Of a stretch of 64,000 nt of DNA, positions 36,954-45,824 are shown piece after piece. A model generated the notes under the pieces. That model was not told the DNA's origin, ran no database searches, and was given only the letters and a program-made list of their open reading frames with translations. The stretch is taken from the NCBI GenBank assembly GCA_002287035.1, contig NSKG01000002.1:1-64000 (forward strand). Direction: 5' to 3'. Origin of the DNA: Pseudomonas sp. WN033. GTDB lineage: Bacteria > Pseudomonadota > Gammaproteobacteria > Pseudomonadales > Pseudomonadaceae. Position 1 is the stretch's first letter. Every line of letters starts with the position of its first letter. Made by a program: the position numbers and the translations under genes.

Positions 36954-36987
36954 AAGCCGTCCGTAGATTGTCACCTACGGACGGCTT
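36954..36987 (-). terminator. Terminator of alpha/beta hydrolase gene
   Basis: A perfect 13-bp stem AAGCCGTCCGTAG / CTACGGACGGCTT with an eight-base loop; on the minus strand it ends CTTTACTTTG. It lies 18 bases beyond the hydrolase stop. The rest of the 36822-37005 gap is A/T-rich without other clear features. Confidence 0.75.
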
Positions 36988-37005
36988 GTTCAAACAGCTG
37001 TACAT

Positions 37006-37959
37006 TCAGTTCTGGAGAAACTCCAGCAGATCCTGGTTGAAGCTATCTTTGTGTGTGTCAGTCAAGCCATGCGGCGCACCCGGGTAAACAATCAGCTTCG
37101 CGTCTTTAACCTGATCAGCTGACGCCTTTCCGGAAATATCGAGCGGTACGATCTGATCGTCATCACCATGAATGACCAGTGTCGGTACGTCGAACTTCTT
37201 CAGGTCCTCACGGAAGTCGGTGGCCGAAAACGCTGCGATCGAATCAAAGGTGTTCTTGTGACCCGCTTGCATACCCTGAGCCCACCAGCTGTTGATCAGC
37301 CCCTGCGAGACTGCGGCACCAGAACGGTTGAAACCGAAGAACGGACCCGATGCAATGTCCAGATACAGTTGCGAGCGGTTCTCCAGCGAGGCCTTGCGCA
37401 GTCCATCGAACACTTCGAGTGGCACGCCGCCTGGATTGTCAGCGGTTTGCAGCATCAGCGGCGGTACCGCACTGACCAGCACTGCTTTCTTGACTCGGGC
37501 GGTACCATGGCGACCGATGTATCGAGCTACTTCGCCACCGCCGGTGGAAAAGCCCACTGCGGTTACATCCTTCAGATCGAGTGCGTTGATCACGGCAGCC
37601 AGGTCATCTGCGTAATGATCCATGTCGTTGCCATCCCAGGGCTGGCTGGAGCGGCCGTGGCCGCGGCGGTCGTGAGCGACCACTCGATAGCCCTTGTCTG
37701 CCAGGAAGATCATCTGCGATTCCCAGCTATCCGAATTGAGTGGCCAGCCGTGACTGAAGGTAATGACCGGGCCATTCTTTGGACCCCAATCCTTGAAGTA
37801 AAGACGCACGCCGTCAGCAGTGATGATGGTGTTGCCCTCTACAGTGGCACTGGATGCAATCTGTGCGGGAGTAACGGGTTGCGAGGCATGGGCTGCAACG
37901 CCGGTCGCCATGGCAACGGCTAACAGACTGGCTGCGAAGGTATGAGAAAAGCTTTTCAT
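37006..37959 (-). CDS. Exported alpha/beta hydrolase (haloperoxidase-like)
   Basis: 317 residues from the ATG at 37959, with SD AGGAGATAT; an upstream ATG at 37980 would precede the signal peptide by seven residues. Signal peptide to about 26. Catalytic triad: nucleophile Ser in GFSTGGGE, Asp in HGDDDQIVP, His in GAPHGLTD; oxyanion [12 protein letters not shown]. The sequence is like cofactor-free haloperoxidases/arylesterases, whose natural substrates are uncertain. It is divergent from an AraC-type gene that probably controls it. Confidence 0.87.
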   Translation of the reverse strand: MKSFSHTFAASLLAVAMATGVAAHASQPVTPAQIASSATVEGNTIITADGVRLYFKDWGPKNGPVITFSHGWPLNSDSWESQMIFLADKGYRVVAHDRRGHGRSSQPWDGNDMDHYADDLAAVINALDLKDVTAVGFSTGGGEVARYIGRHGTARVKKAVLVSAVPPLMLQTADNPGGVPLEVFDGLRKASLENRSQLYLDIASGPFFGFNRSGAAVSQGLINSWWAQGMQAGHKNTFDSIAAFSATDFREDLKKFDVPTLVIHGDDDQIVPLDISGKASADQVKDAKLIVYPGAPHGLTDTHKDSFNQDLLEFLQN

Positions 37960-38102
37960 GATAATATCTCCTGTGTTCAATCGTAAGAACGGTCGTCGGT
38001 GGTAAGTGGCCGGACGGTGTTGCCCGGTGATGTGTATTCTGCATGGGCAGTCAGAACTATTGGTGATGTATAATCCTGAAAAATTGATCGGGAGTACTGA
38101 TT

Positions 38103-38939
38103 ATGTCTGACAGACTTGCAGCACTGATGACCCACTTCCCGGTACGCGCACAGACGTTCAAGACCGAAACCCTGCGTGGCACCACTACACTGACAAGCGA
38201 TGGCACCCACGGGCGACTGCACCTGATACGCACAGGCTCGGTCGAGCTGCGCTACGCCAGGCAATCTCTGCAGGTCGAGCGTCCAAGCCTGCTGCTGTTA
38301 CCTCGGCCGTTAACCCACCGCTTTGTTACCGACGCGGCACAGGGTGCAGACATGGTTTGTGCAGACCTGTCGTTTGAGGGTGGCGCTCATAATCCGATCG
38401 CTTCGGCGCTGCCAGATGTTATTTGCCTGTCACTGGATGAGATATGGGGAGCCGAGCCGGTGCTATCACTGCTTTTCGAAGAAGCCTTTGAGCAGCGCTG
38501 TGGGCGTGTAGCACTGGTTGAACGCCTGTTCGAGGTGGTAATGATCCAGATCCTGCGCCAATTGATGGCCAGTGGTGACGTTAAAAGTGGCATGTTGTTG
38601 GGGCTGTCACATCCGCGACTGCGCAATGCGCTGGTGGCCATGCATGAAACACCAGCACAAGAATGGGGACTTGAAGAGCTTGCCGCCGTAGCAGGAATGT
38701 CGCGCAGCGTATTCGCTACAACTTTCCGCGAAACGATTGGCATCACGCCGGGGCAATATCTGCAAGGTTGGCGTGTGCGGCTGGCGCAAAAGGCGCTGTT
38801 GCGTGGACGACCATTGAAGGTAATTGCAACCGAAGTTGGCTACGGCAGCGAAGCCGCCCTCTCCCGTGCATTTAAAGCGCAATCCGGACAATCGCCGAGG
38901 GAATGGAAAAATCAGTCGGCTATCGCGGCCGATGGCTAG
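38103..38939 (+). CDS. AraC-family regulator with cupin sensing domain
   Basis: 278 residues. The N-terminal cupin (about 1-170: LHLIRTGSVELRYARQSLQV, LLLLPRPLTHRF) is the AraC cupin_6 type; the C-terminal AraC helix-turn-helix pair is at 180-272 (EWGLEELAAVAGMSRSVFA, VIATEVGYGSEAALSRAFKA). It is divergent from the exported hydrolase with 143 bases between, suggesting it regulates that gene. A TATAAT hexamer (about 38069) is its probable -10 and SD GGGAG precedes the ATG. Confidence 0.9.
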   Translation: MSDRLAALMTHFPVRAQTFKTETLRGTTTLTSDGTHGRLHLIRTGSVELRYARQSLQVERPSLLLLPRPLTHRFVTDAAQGADMVCADLSFEGGAHNPIASALPDVICLSLDEIWGAEPVLSLLFEEAFEQRCGRVALVERLFEVVMIQILRQLMASGDVKSGMLLGLSHPRLRNALVAMHETPAQEWGLEELAAVAGMSRSVFATTFRETIGITPGQYLQGWRVRLAQKALLRGRPLKVIATEVGYGSEAALSRAFKAQSGQSPREWKNQSAIAADG

Positions 38940-38971
38940 CACCTACACGCAGCAGGTCCTTGATAGAAAAC

Positions 38972-39853
38972 CTAGACCAGCCGTCCCAGGTATTCCTCAA
39001 GCTGTGCAGCCAGCCAGCTGACCACAGCGCCACCCTGGGCCCGCTCAGACTCCAGAGCGCTGAAAACCTTCCACCACTGGGCGCTGCGATGGCGAATGAG
39101 TTTGAGGCGCCCCTGACGCAGCTCTTCAGCGATCAACGGAAATGGCAGGTCGGCCCAGCCGGCGCCGGCAGTCACTGCATCGCAAATCAGTTCGTATTGG
39201 GTAAATGCCAGAAAGTTGTCGGTTTCTGCGGATTCTGCGACCAGTTGCCCGCTGTCCATGTACGCCAAGGTGACCTGGGTGTGATTCATCAGATCATCCT
39301 GCAGTACCCGGGGTAACCGGCTTAGCGCATGCTCGGGAGCCGCTACGGTCATCATCCGTACGTCAGCCAGTTCACGAAACCACTGGTACCCCTCGCTGGT
39401 TGGCGGCGGCATCAACCCATAGGCCACATCGACCGCTTGGTTAATGACCAGTGATGGCAGCTCTTTGGGTGGTGCCAGATAGACCGACACGCTGGTTTGT
39501 GGAAATCGCTCCTTGAGCTGACGCAGTAGATCCAGCCAGAAACTCTCTGGCAAGGCGTCATCCCTGGCAATCCGCAGGACCGATTCGGCGCCACTGAGAT
39601 GTTGCTGACAGCGTGAGTGGATCTGACGAGCAATGTGATTGAACCGGCGGCAATCGGTCAATACCGCCTGACCAATCGTGGATAGCTGTAATTGGTTGCC
39701 GCTGCGTTCAAACAGGTTGACCCCCAATTCGTCTTCCAGCGCCGCTAGCGCGGTACTGATGGTCGTGCGGCTACGTTTAAGGCTGATAGCTGCAGCAGCA
39801 ATACTCCCCGCCTCCACCACGGCCAAAAAGGCTTCGATCTGCGATGTTCTCAT
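38972..39853 (-). CDS. LysR-family transcriptional regulator
   Basis: 293 residues. Winged helix-turn-helix at 1-65 (QIEAFLAVVEAGSIAAAAIS, LAALEDELGVNLFERSG) and periplasmic-binding-like effector domain from about 90. The effector is unknown. It is divergent from the CDF transporter gene with 94 bases between, so that transporter is a candidate target, although LysR control of CDF proteins is not usual. Confidence 0.9.
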   Translation of the reverse strand: MRTSQIEAFLAVVEAGSIAAAAISLKRSRTTISTALAALEDELGVNLFERSGNQLQLSTIGQAVLTDCRRFNHIARQIHSRCQQHLSGAESVLRIARDDALPESFWLDLLRQLKERFPQTSVSVYLAPPKELPSLVINQAVDVAYGLMPPPTSEGYQWFRELADVRMMTVAAPEHALSRLPRVLQDDLMNHTQVTLAYMDSGQLVAESAETDNFLAFTQYELICDAVTAGAGWADLPFPLIAEELRQGRLKLIRHRSAQWWKVFSALESERAQGGAVVSWLAAQLEEYLGRLV

Positions 39854-39947
39854 AATATTTCAGCGCCGTTAATTCCGTCGCTCAGCGACTCACCTAACAG
39901 CATACACAGCGATAACATGGCCACGCAATTTGAAGGAGCACGTACTC

Positions 39948-40838
39948 ATGAATTTCTTACTAGCGCGGGAAAAGCCGGCGCTGACACTGTCCGTCCTGGT
40001 TGCTGGCAGCTTTGCTGGGGCGGGGATCGCCTGGGGACTGTGGATCAACTCGCTGATGATCCTGTTCGATGGTGCCTACTCGATGATCAGCCTGTTGTTG
40101 TCACTGCTGTCACTCTATGCCGCCAGGGTTGTGCGGCAGCCGGCAAACAAGGCCTACCCCTTTGGTCGGGCTGCGATCCAGCCGCTGGTGATTGCGGTCA
40201 AGGGGCTGGCCATTACCCTGGTGTGTCTGGTCTCGCTGGTGTCGGCCATGTATGCCTTGTGGCAAGGCGGCCGGCCCAGCAATGCTGGTATGGGGTTGTT
40301 GTTTGCGGCCATCAGCGTGGTCGGTTGTCTGGCCATCTGGTCCTATCTGCACTGGGTATCGAAGCAACTGCAGTCGGACCTGGTCGTGGCGGAAAAGCGC
40401 CAGTGGTTCATGGACGCCGTGCTGAGCGCCGCGGTTATGCTGGGGTTTGCCCTGACGGTTCTGTTGAACCGTAGCCCCTGGGCCGAACTGGCGGTCTATG
40501 CCGACCCGCTGATGGTGGTACTGGTGTCGGGTTACTTTGTACTGGTACCGCTCAGAATGACTCGGGATGCCATCCGTGAACTGGTCCTGGCTGCCCCGCC
40601 TCGGGATTTGCGGCGCGCGGCTGAAAGTATCCTGAATGAAGTGGAGTTGCAGCCTATTGACGTCAGAATGACCAAGATCGGTCCCTATCTGGTGCTGGAT
40701 ATAGATCTGCCAGCCAGTCAGGCGACCACATTCAACCTGGTCAGACTGGCGCTATATCGCCGTCTGAGTCTGCTCCCCGTGCGCCCGGTGGTGTTTCTTA
40801 ATGCGATTTCAGACACTGATTATGCCTGGCAATCGTAG
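39948..40838 (+). CDS. Cation diffusion facilitator family transporter
   Basis: 296 residues from the ATG at 39948 (SD GAAGGAG); a TTG at 39930 is in frame but unlikely. Six transmembrane helices precede a C-terminal cytoplasmic domain. Metal-site helices appear as LFDGAYSMISL in helix 2 and FMDAVLSAAVML in helix 5; PFGRAAIQPL matches the YPFGxxRxE-type motif after helix 2. It probably exports a divalent metal such as Fe, Mn, Zn or Co; the metal cannot be named. The C-terminal tail lacks a His-rich segment. Confidence 0.85.
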   Translation: MNFLLAREKPALTLSVLVAGSFAGAGIAWGLWINSLMILFDGAYSMISLLLSLLSLYAARVVRQPANKAYPFGRAAIQPLVIAVKGLAITLVCLVSLVSAMYALWQGGRPSNAGMGLLFAAISVVGCLAIWSYLHWVSKQLQSDLVVAEKRQWFMDAVLSAAVMLGFALTVLLNRSPWAELAVYADPLMVVLVSGYFVLVPLRMTRDAIRELVLAAPPRDLRRAAESILNEVELQPIDVRMTKIGPYLVLDIDLPASQATTFNLVRLALYRRLSLLPVRPVVFLNAISDTDYAWQS

Positions 40839-40945
40839 ATCATAGGCGCCACCAATGAGGTTGGTTGGCGCCTTTTGCACTTGCCCTCACCTCGCGCTGG
40901 AAGGAAACTGAAACCACCTCATGGTGCAGCACGACGGAAATAAAA

Positions 40946-41953
40946 ATGGCGCTTCCCGAGCCCTCAGCTTCCAGTGAAAATCTGGAAAAAATCATCAAAG
41001 GTCTACGTGCCGTAGTTGATGAGCCGGTACTGACAGCCGCGTTGATTCGCTACCAGCTAGACCAGCCAATGGCGCGCATGCAGCGAGTACCGCTGGCGGT
41101 GATCCGTTCAATGATCGAGGATTTGAGCCTGCAGCTTAATGATCCGCTGTTGATGATCCGGGCCTTTGCTCACCTGAATTACAGCCGAAGCTTTCTTGGT
41201 ACTACCTTTCTCTCCAGCACCAGAACCGTACTGGATGTTGTCCAGATGGCGCAGCGGTACATGCACCTTGGGACCGACCTGGGCAGCATTGGGATAAGCC
41301 TTGAGGGGTCGCAAGCGCGGGTCCAGGTACAAAGCAACCCAGCGTTTCAGCCCAGCCGTCAGCAGATGGACTCTATGCTGTATGCCATGCTGCGCACCTT
41401 ACAATCGCTGGGTGTACAGCAGTTGGTTGCTCACCTCCCTGCCCCGCAAGCTGACGTTTTGAAGCGCCACTATCGTCAGTTGTTCAAGGTTCCGATCCAG
41501 TTCAATAGCACGCAGGAGTGCTACCAGCTCAGTTTTCCGCGCATCGAACTGTCACGGGCACTGGACTGGGAGGCGACCGACATCGGTCGACTGGCACGCC
41601 GCGAGCGGCGTCTGATCCGCAATCACGACGCACATGACTGGGCGGGCTCGGTCATGTTGCTGTTACCGGTCCTGTTGCGCCGCGGAGATGCCAGTATCGA
41701 GCGCTGCGCCACCCTGCTCGCCCTGAGTAGCCGCTCCTTGCAACGTCGCCTGGCTGATGAGGGCCAGCCCTTCAGCCGGCTGCTCGAGCAGTGCCGGCGT
41801 CGGTTGTGCATGGAATATCTGGCGGCAGGTTATGCCAGTGAGACCGTGGCGCTGCTGATTGGCTACCGTCAGACCGGGCAGTTTTTTCGCAGCTACCGGC
41901 GTTGGTTTGGCCATTCTCCGGGTGATTTTCAGCGTGCTCAGGCGGTGGCCTGA
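40946..41953 (+). CDS. AraC-family regulator (OruR/ArgR-like architecture)
   Basis: 335 residues from the ATG at 40946; the frame is open 27 codons further up only to a TTG. The N-terminal 200 residues resemble the AraC_binding_2/arabinose-binding domain of OruR-type regulators (LNDPLLMIRAFAHLNYSRSF); the helix-turn-helix pair is at 235-330 (SIERCATLLALSSRSLQRRL, ETVALLIGYRQTGQFFRSYR). It precedes the M20 amidohydrolase by 48 bases on the same strand, a plausible target. SD is poor. Confidence 0.85.
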   Translation: MALPEPSASSENLEKIIKGLRAVVDEPVLTAALIRYQLDQPMARMQRVPLAVIRSMIEDLSLQLNDPLLMIRAFAHLNYSRSFLGTTFLSSTRTVLDVVQMAQRYMHLGTDLGSIGISLEGSQARVQVQSNPAFQPSRQQMDSMLYAMLRTLQSLGVQQLVAHLPAPQADVLKRHYRQLFKVPIQFNSTQECYQLSFPRIELSRALDWEATDIGRLARRERRLIRNHDAHDWAGSVMLLLPVLLRRGDASIERCATLLALSSRSLQRRLADEGQPFSRLLEQCRRRLCMEYLAAGYASETVALLIGYRQTGQFFRSYRRWFGHSPGDFQRAQAVA

Positions 41954-42001
41954 TTGCTCTGTTCTTCACTGTCCTACAACTTCAATTACAAGGTCGTCCC
42001 C

Positions 42002-43315
42002 ATGCGTCGTTTGCTTCTGCCTGCATTACTGCCCCTTGCCCTACTCGGCTCCCCTGCCCTGGCGGAGAGCAGCCTGACCAACCAGGTCATCAGTCTGGCC
42101 AGCAGCCTGGAAGACCAGGCGATTGCCTGGCGCCATGACATTCACCAACACCCGGAACTGGGCAATCAGGAGCATCGTACTGCCGCGCTGATTGCCGAAC
42201 ATCTCAAAGCCCTGGGGATGGAGGTGCAAACAGGTGTTGGCAGCACAGGCGTGGTTGGTTTGCTGCGCGGTGGCAAACCCGGCCCGGTGGTAGCCTTGCG
42301 GGCAGATATGGATGCCCTGCCAGTCAAGGAACAGACCGGCCTGCCGTATTCATCCCAGGTGCGGCAGCTCTATCATGGGGTAGAACGCGATGTCATGCAT
42401 GCCTGTGGCCACGATGCCCATGTGGCCATTCTGATGGCTGCAGCACAAGCGCTAGCGACTGTGCGTGAAGAATTGCCCGGTAGCGTCAAATTCATTTTCC
42501 AGCCAGCCGAGGAAGGTCCCAGCGATTATGTCTACGATGGCGAGCGGCACTTCGGTGGCCGACAACTGGTTGAGGCCGGAGTGCTGCGCAACCCCGATGT
42601 CGAGGCCATTTTCGGCCTGCATGTGACCTCCAGCCTGCCAACCGGGATCATTGCCTACCGCAGCGGCCCAATCATGGCCAGCGCCGGCGATCTGCATATT
42701 CGGGTCAAAGGTCAGCAAACCCACGGTGCCCAGCCCTGGAATGGCGTTGATCCGATTGTCGCCAGTGCCCAGATCATCACGGGACTGCAATCGGTGGTGA
42801 GTCGTCAGACCAACATCATGCCCGCGCCGGCCGTAGTGAGTATCGGTACTATCGAAGGTGGCACCCGGCACAACATCATCCCTGATGAAGTCAGCATGAG
42901 CGGAACCATCAGAACCTTTGGCGATGATGTTCAGGAGCAGGTCAATCAGCGGGTGCGCCAGACCGCTGAGCAGATCGCCGCCGCTTCCGGCGCCAAGGCC
43001 GAGGTTGAGATCATCGATAACTACGCCACTACGGTAAACCATGCCGAACTGACCGAGCGCATGCTTCCTACCCTGCGACATGCAGCCGATGGCAAAGCCA
43101 TTGTCTCACCTATGGTCACCGGCTCAGAGGACTTTTCCTTCTACGCTCGGGAAGTTCCGGGGCTCTTCTTCTTTCTCGGGGTGACTCCAGCAGACCGCCT
43201 GCGCGGTGCAGCGCCCAATCATTCGCCCGAATTCATGATCGACGATGCGGCCCTGGTCACTGGCATCAAGGCCATGGCCAGCCTGGCAACCGATTACCTC
43301 ACTCAGGCACAATAA
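42002..43315 (+). CDS. Periplasmic M20 amidohydrolase (hippurate hydrolase-like)
   Basis: 437 residues from the ATG at 42002, chosen because it opens a clear signal peptide ending GSPALA (about 20). Metal ligands of the dinuclear M20D site are visible: HACGHDAHVA near 122 and the EE pair in FQPAEEGPSDY; the dimer/lid domain follows, and TGSEDFSFYA and PNHSPEF close the fold. The usual M20 amidohydrolases cleave N-acyl amino acids or similar amides. Export to the periplasm is less common. An AraC-family gene lies directly upstream. Confidence 0.88.
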   Translation: MRRLLLPALLPLALLGSPALAESSLTNQVISLASSLEDQAIAWRHDIHQHPELGNQEHRTAALIAEHLKALGMEVQTGVGSTGVVGLLRGGKPGPVVALRADMDALPVKEQTGLPYSSQVRQLYHGVERDVMHACGHDAHVAILMAAAQALATVREELPGSVKFIFQPAEEGPSDYVYDGERHFGGRQLVEAGVLRNPDVEAIFGLHVTSSLPTGIIAYRSGPIMASAGDLHIRVKGQQTHGAQPWNGVDPIVASAQIITGLQSVVSRQTNIMPAPAVVSIGTIEGGTRHNIIPDEVSMSGTIRTFGDDVQEQVNQRVRQTAEQIAAASGAKAEVEIIDNYATTVNHAELTERMLPTLRHAADGKAIVSPMVTGSEDFSFYAREVPGLFFFLGVTPADRLRGAAPNHSPEFMIDDAALVTGIKAMASLATDYLTQAQ

Positions 43316-43389
43316 TCCAGAGCACGCCCTGTCGTGGCCATCCATTGATCGAGGTCAAAGCCCGCCATTGTGCTGGCGGGTTAACTAGA

Positions 43390-43407
43390 CTGACAACACC
43401 TTGTCAG
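43390..43407. promoter_or_regulatory. Palindromic operator candidate before ftsH-like gene
   Basis: CTGACAA-CACC-TTGTCAG, a perfect 7-bp inverted repeat 14 bases before the ATG. A second hairpin, CCCGCCA/TGGCGGG (43361-43380), just upstream may act as a weak terminator for the amidohydrolase gene. Confidence 0.4.
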
Positions 43408-43420
43408 TGGTGATCAGATC

Positions 43421-45271
43421 ATGGCCATGCACAAAACTCATCAATGGAACGCCAGTTACTTTTTCCTGGCGTTCATCGTCCTGATACTGTTTCAGAACTG
43501 GTGGAGCAGTCATCAATCGACCGCCACCATTGCCTACAGTGAGTTTCTGCAGTTACTTGAGAAGCAGGAAATTACCGACCTGGTTATTGGCCAACATGAT
43601 ATCCAGGGGCGCTTCAAGACCGCAGAAGGACGCACTGAGCGTTTCGTGACCCAGCGTGTGGAACCGCAACTGGCGGAACTGCTGGCCCGGCATGACATCA
43701 GCTTCCGCCACCGGCCCAGCAATACCTGGGTAACCAATTTGTTGTCCTGGCTACTGCCGATGGCACTAATAATCCTGTTCTGGCTGTTCCTGTTCCGCAA
43801 TATTGCCAATCGCCAAGGGCTCGGCGGCATGGTCAACGTTGGCAAGTCACGGGCCAGGGTGCTGGTTGAGCGTGATACCGGTGTCACCTTCGACGATGTG
43901 GCCGGGATCGACGAGGCCAAGGCCGAACTGCAGGAGATCGTCTCCTTTCTCAAGGACCAGCCCAAGTACGGCCGGTTGGGCGCCCGGATTCCCAAAGGCA
44001 TTCTGCTGGTTGGACCGCCGGGGACCGGCAAAACTCTGGTGGCCAAGGCCGTAGCCGGGGAAGCCGGAGTGCCCTTCTTCTCGATATCTGGTTCTGAATT
44101 CGTCGAGATGTTTGTCGGTGTCGGGGCTGCGCGGGTACGTGATCTGTTCGAGCAGGCACGACAAGCCGCGCCCTGCATCATCTTTATTGATGAGCTGGAC
44201 GCGCTGGGCAAGATGCGCGGCGTCGGCGCCTTTGGTGGCAACGACGAAAAGGAACAAACCCTGAATCAGTTACTGGCCGAACTCGACGGGTTTGACCCGC
44301 GTGAAGGTGTGGTTCTGCTGGCCGCAACCAACCGCCCGGAAATTCTTGATCCTGCCCTGATGCGCGCCGGCCGGTTTGACCGACAGGTAGTGATTGATCG
44401 GCCTGATCGTAAGGGCCGTGCTGCCATATTGCAGGTTCATTTGCGTAAGATTCAGGCAGATAGCGCTCTGGATGTTGACGCTTTAGCCGGCCTGACTACC
44501 GGTTTTAGCGGAGCCGATCTGGCCAATCTGGTCAATGAAGCAGCCATCGTCGCCACCCGCCGTGGTGCCCAAGCGGTAACCATGGACGACTTCAATCAGG
44601 CTGTGGAGCGCATTGTCGCTGGCGCCGAACGCAAGGGCCGAGTATTGCAGCCCCACGAACGGGCCGTGGTAGCGCATCATGAAATGGGCCATGCGCTGGT
44701 TGCCGCGCAGTTACCCGGTATGGACCCGGTGCACAAGGTGTCGATCATTCCTCGTTCCATTGGGGCGCTGGGGTTTACCCTGCAGCGGCCTACTGAAGAT
44801 CGTTTTCTGATCACCGCAAGCGAGTTGCGTGACCGCATGGTGGTGTTGTTGGCCGGACGCGCGGCCGAAGATTTGATTTTCAATGAAATTTCCACCGGTG
44901 CAGCTGACGACCTGGCGCGGGTAACCGACATCGCCCGCCAGATTGTCACCCGCTTCGGCATGTGTGCGGAGCTGGGACAGGCCGTGCTTGAACGACAGCA
45001 CACCCGCTATCTGGGAGAGCACGCACTGGGAGTCAACGAGAAGGATTATTCGGAGAAAACCGCTGAGAAGATCGACCTGTCGATCAGGCAGTTGATCGAC
45101 GAAGCCTATGAGCGAGCCAAGGAACTGCTCAGGCAGCAGCGCACTACCCTGGAGTTGGGAGCAACGCTGCTGCTTGAGCGCGAAACCCTGACGCCGGAGG
45201 ACTTCCCTGCCCTGCTGCCGGCCTCAGGCTCGCAGCCGGCTCAGGACAGTGCAGCCAGTGCAGCGTCGTAG
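43421..45271 (+). CDS. FtsH-family ATP-dependent zinc metalloprotease (accessory paralogue)
   Basis: 616 residues. Two transmembrane segments (12-26, 105-125) flank a small periplasmic domain. AAA core: Walker A GPPGTGKT (198-205), Walker [34 protein letters not shown]. Zinc site HHEMGH (420-424). It degrades membrane and soluble proteins. Neighbours differ from the usual rlmE-ftsH-folP context, the pore motif is FVEMFVG and the tail is short and Ala/Ser-rich, so I take it for a second FtsH rather than the housekeeping one, similar to accessory FtsH copies in Pseudomonas protein-quality-control loci. Its last 31 bases overlap the opposing tpx gene. Confidence 0.88.
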   Translation: MAMHKTHQWNASYFFLAFIVLILFQNWWSSHQSTATIAYSEFLQLLEKQEITDLVIGQHDIQGRFKTAEGRTERFVTQRVEPQLAELLARHDISFRHRPSNTWVTNLLSWLLPMALIILFWLFLFRNIANRQGLGGMVNVGKSRARVLVERDTGVTFDDVAGIDEAKAELQEIVSFLKDQPKYGRLGARIPKGILLVGPPGTGKTLVAKAVAGEAGVPFFSISGSEFVEMFVGVGAARVRDLFEQARQAAPCIIFIDELDALGKMRGVGAFGGNDEKEQTLNQLLAELDGFDPREGVVLLAATNRPEILDPALMRAGRFDRQVVIDRPDRKGRAAILQVHLRKIQADSALDVDALAGLTTGFSGADLANLVNEAAIVATRRGAQAVTMDDFNQAVERIVAGAERKGRVLQPHERAVVAHHEMGHALVAAQLPGMDPVHKVSIIPRSIGALGFTLQRPTEDRFLITASELRDRMVVLLAGRAAEDLIFNEISTGAADDLARVTDIARQIVTRFGMCAELGQAVLERQHTRYLGEHALGVNEKDYSEKTAEKIDLSIRQLIDEAYERAKELLRQQRTTLELGATLLLERETLTPEDFPALLPASGSQPAQDSAASAAS

Positions 45272-45741
45272 TTCGGCTCGTCAGCGATTTCACCTACCAG
45301 CTCGCTGTGCAGAACCTTGTCGTTCTCATCCAGCACCACCACTGCCCGCGCAGCCAGACCGGCCAGCGGGCCTTCCGCCAGAGCCACGCCGTAGTTCTGC
45401 AGGAACTCGGCACCACGCAAAGTCGACAGGTTGACCACGTTCTCCAGGTTCTCAGCGCCGCAGAAGCGTGCCTGGGCGAACGGCAGATCAGCGGAGATAC
45501 ACAGCACCACCGTGTTGTTAAGCGCGCTGGCCTTGGCATTGAACGTGCGTACCGAGGTCGCGCAGGTCGGGGTGTCGACACTGGGGAAAATGTTGAGGAT
45601 CTTGCGCTTGCCGGCATAGCTGGACAAGCTCACATCAGCCAGATCCTTGGACACCAGGCTGAATGCCGGGGCCTTGTCGCCAACCTGGGGAAGCTGGCCG
45701 GCAACGGCTACCGGATTACCACGCAATGTAACGCTGGACAT
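45241..45741 (-). CDS. tpx: Thiol peroxidase (atypical 2-Cys peroxiredoxin)
   Basis: 166 residues, standard Tpx. Peroxidatic Cys60 in [13 protein letters not shown] and resolving Cys94 in [12 protein letters not shown]. It reduces lipid and alkyl hydroperoxides with thioredoxin. SD AAGGAG. Its 3' end runs 31 bases into the opposing ftsH-like gene, an unusually deep convergent overlap. Confidence 0.96.
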   Translation of the reverse strand: MSSVTLRGNPVAVAGQLPQVGDKAPAFSLVSKDLADVSLSSYAGKRKILNIFPSVDTPTCATSVRTFNAKASALNNTVVLCISADLPFAQARFCGAENLENVVNLSTLRGAEFLQNYGVALAEGPLAGLAARAVVVLDENDKVLHSELVGEIADEPNYDAALAALS

Positions 45742-45824
45742 TGGAAACTCCTTGGTTGTTTAAACCGCCACCCGGCGGAAAATGAAAACGGCGCCATCAA
45801 TATTCCGGCGGCTGATTCACACCA

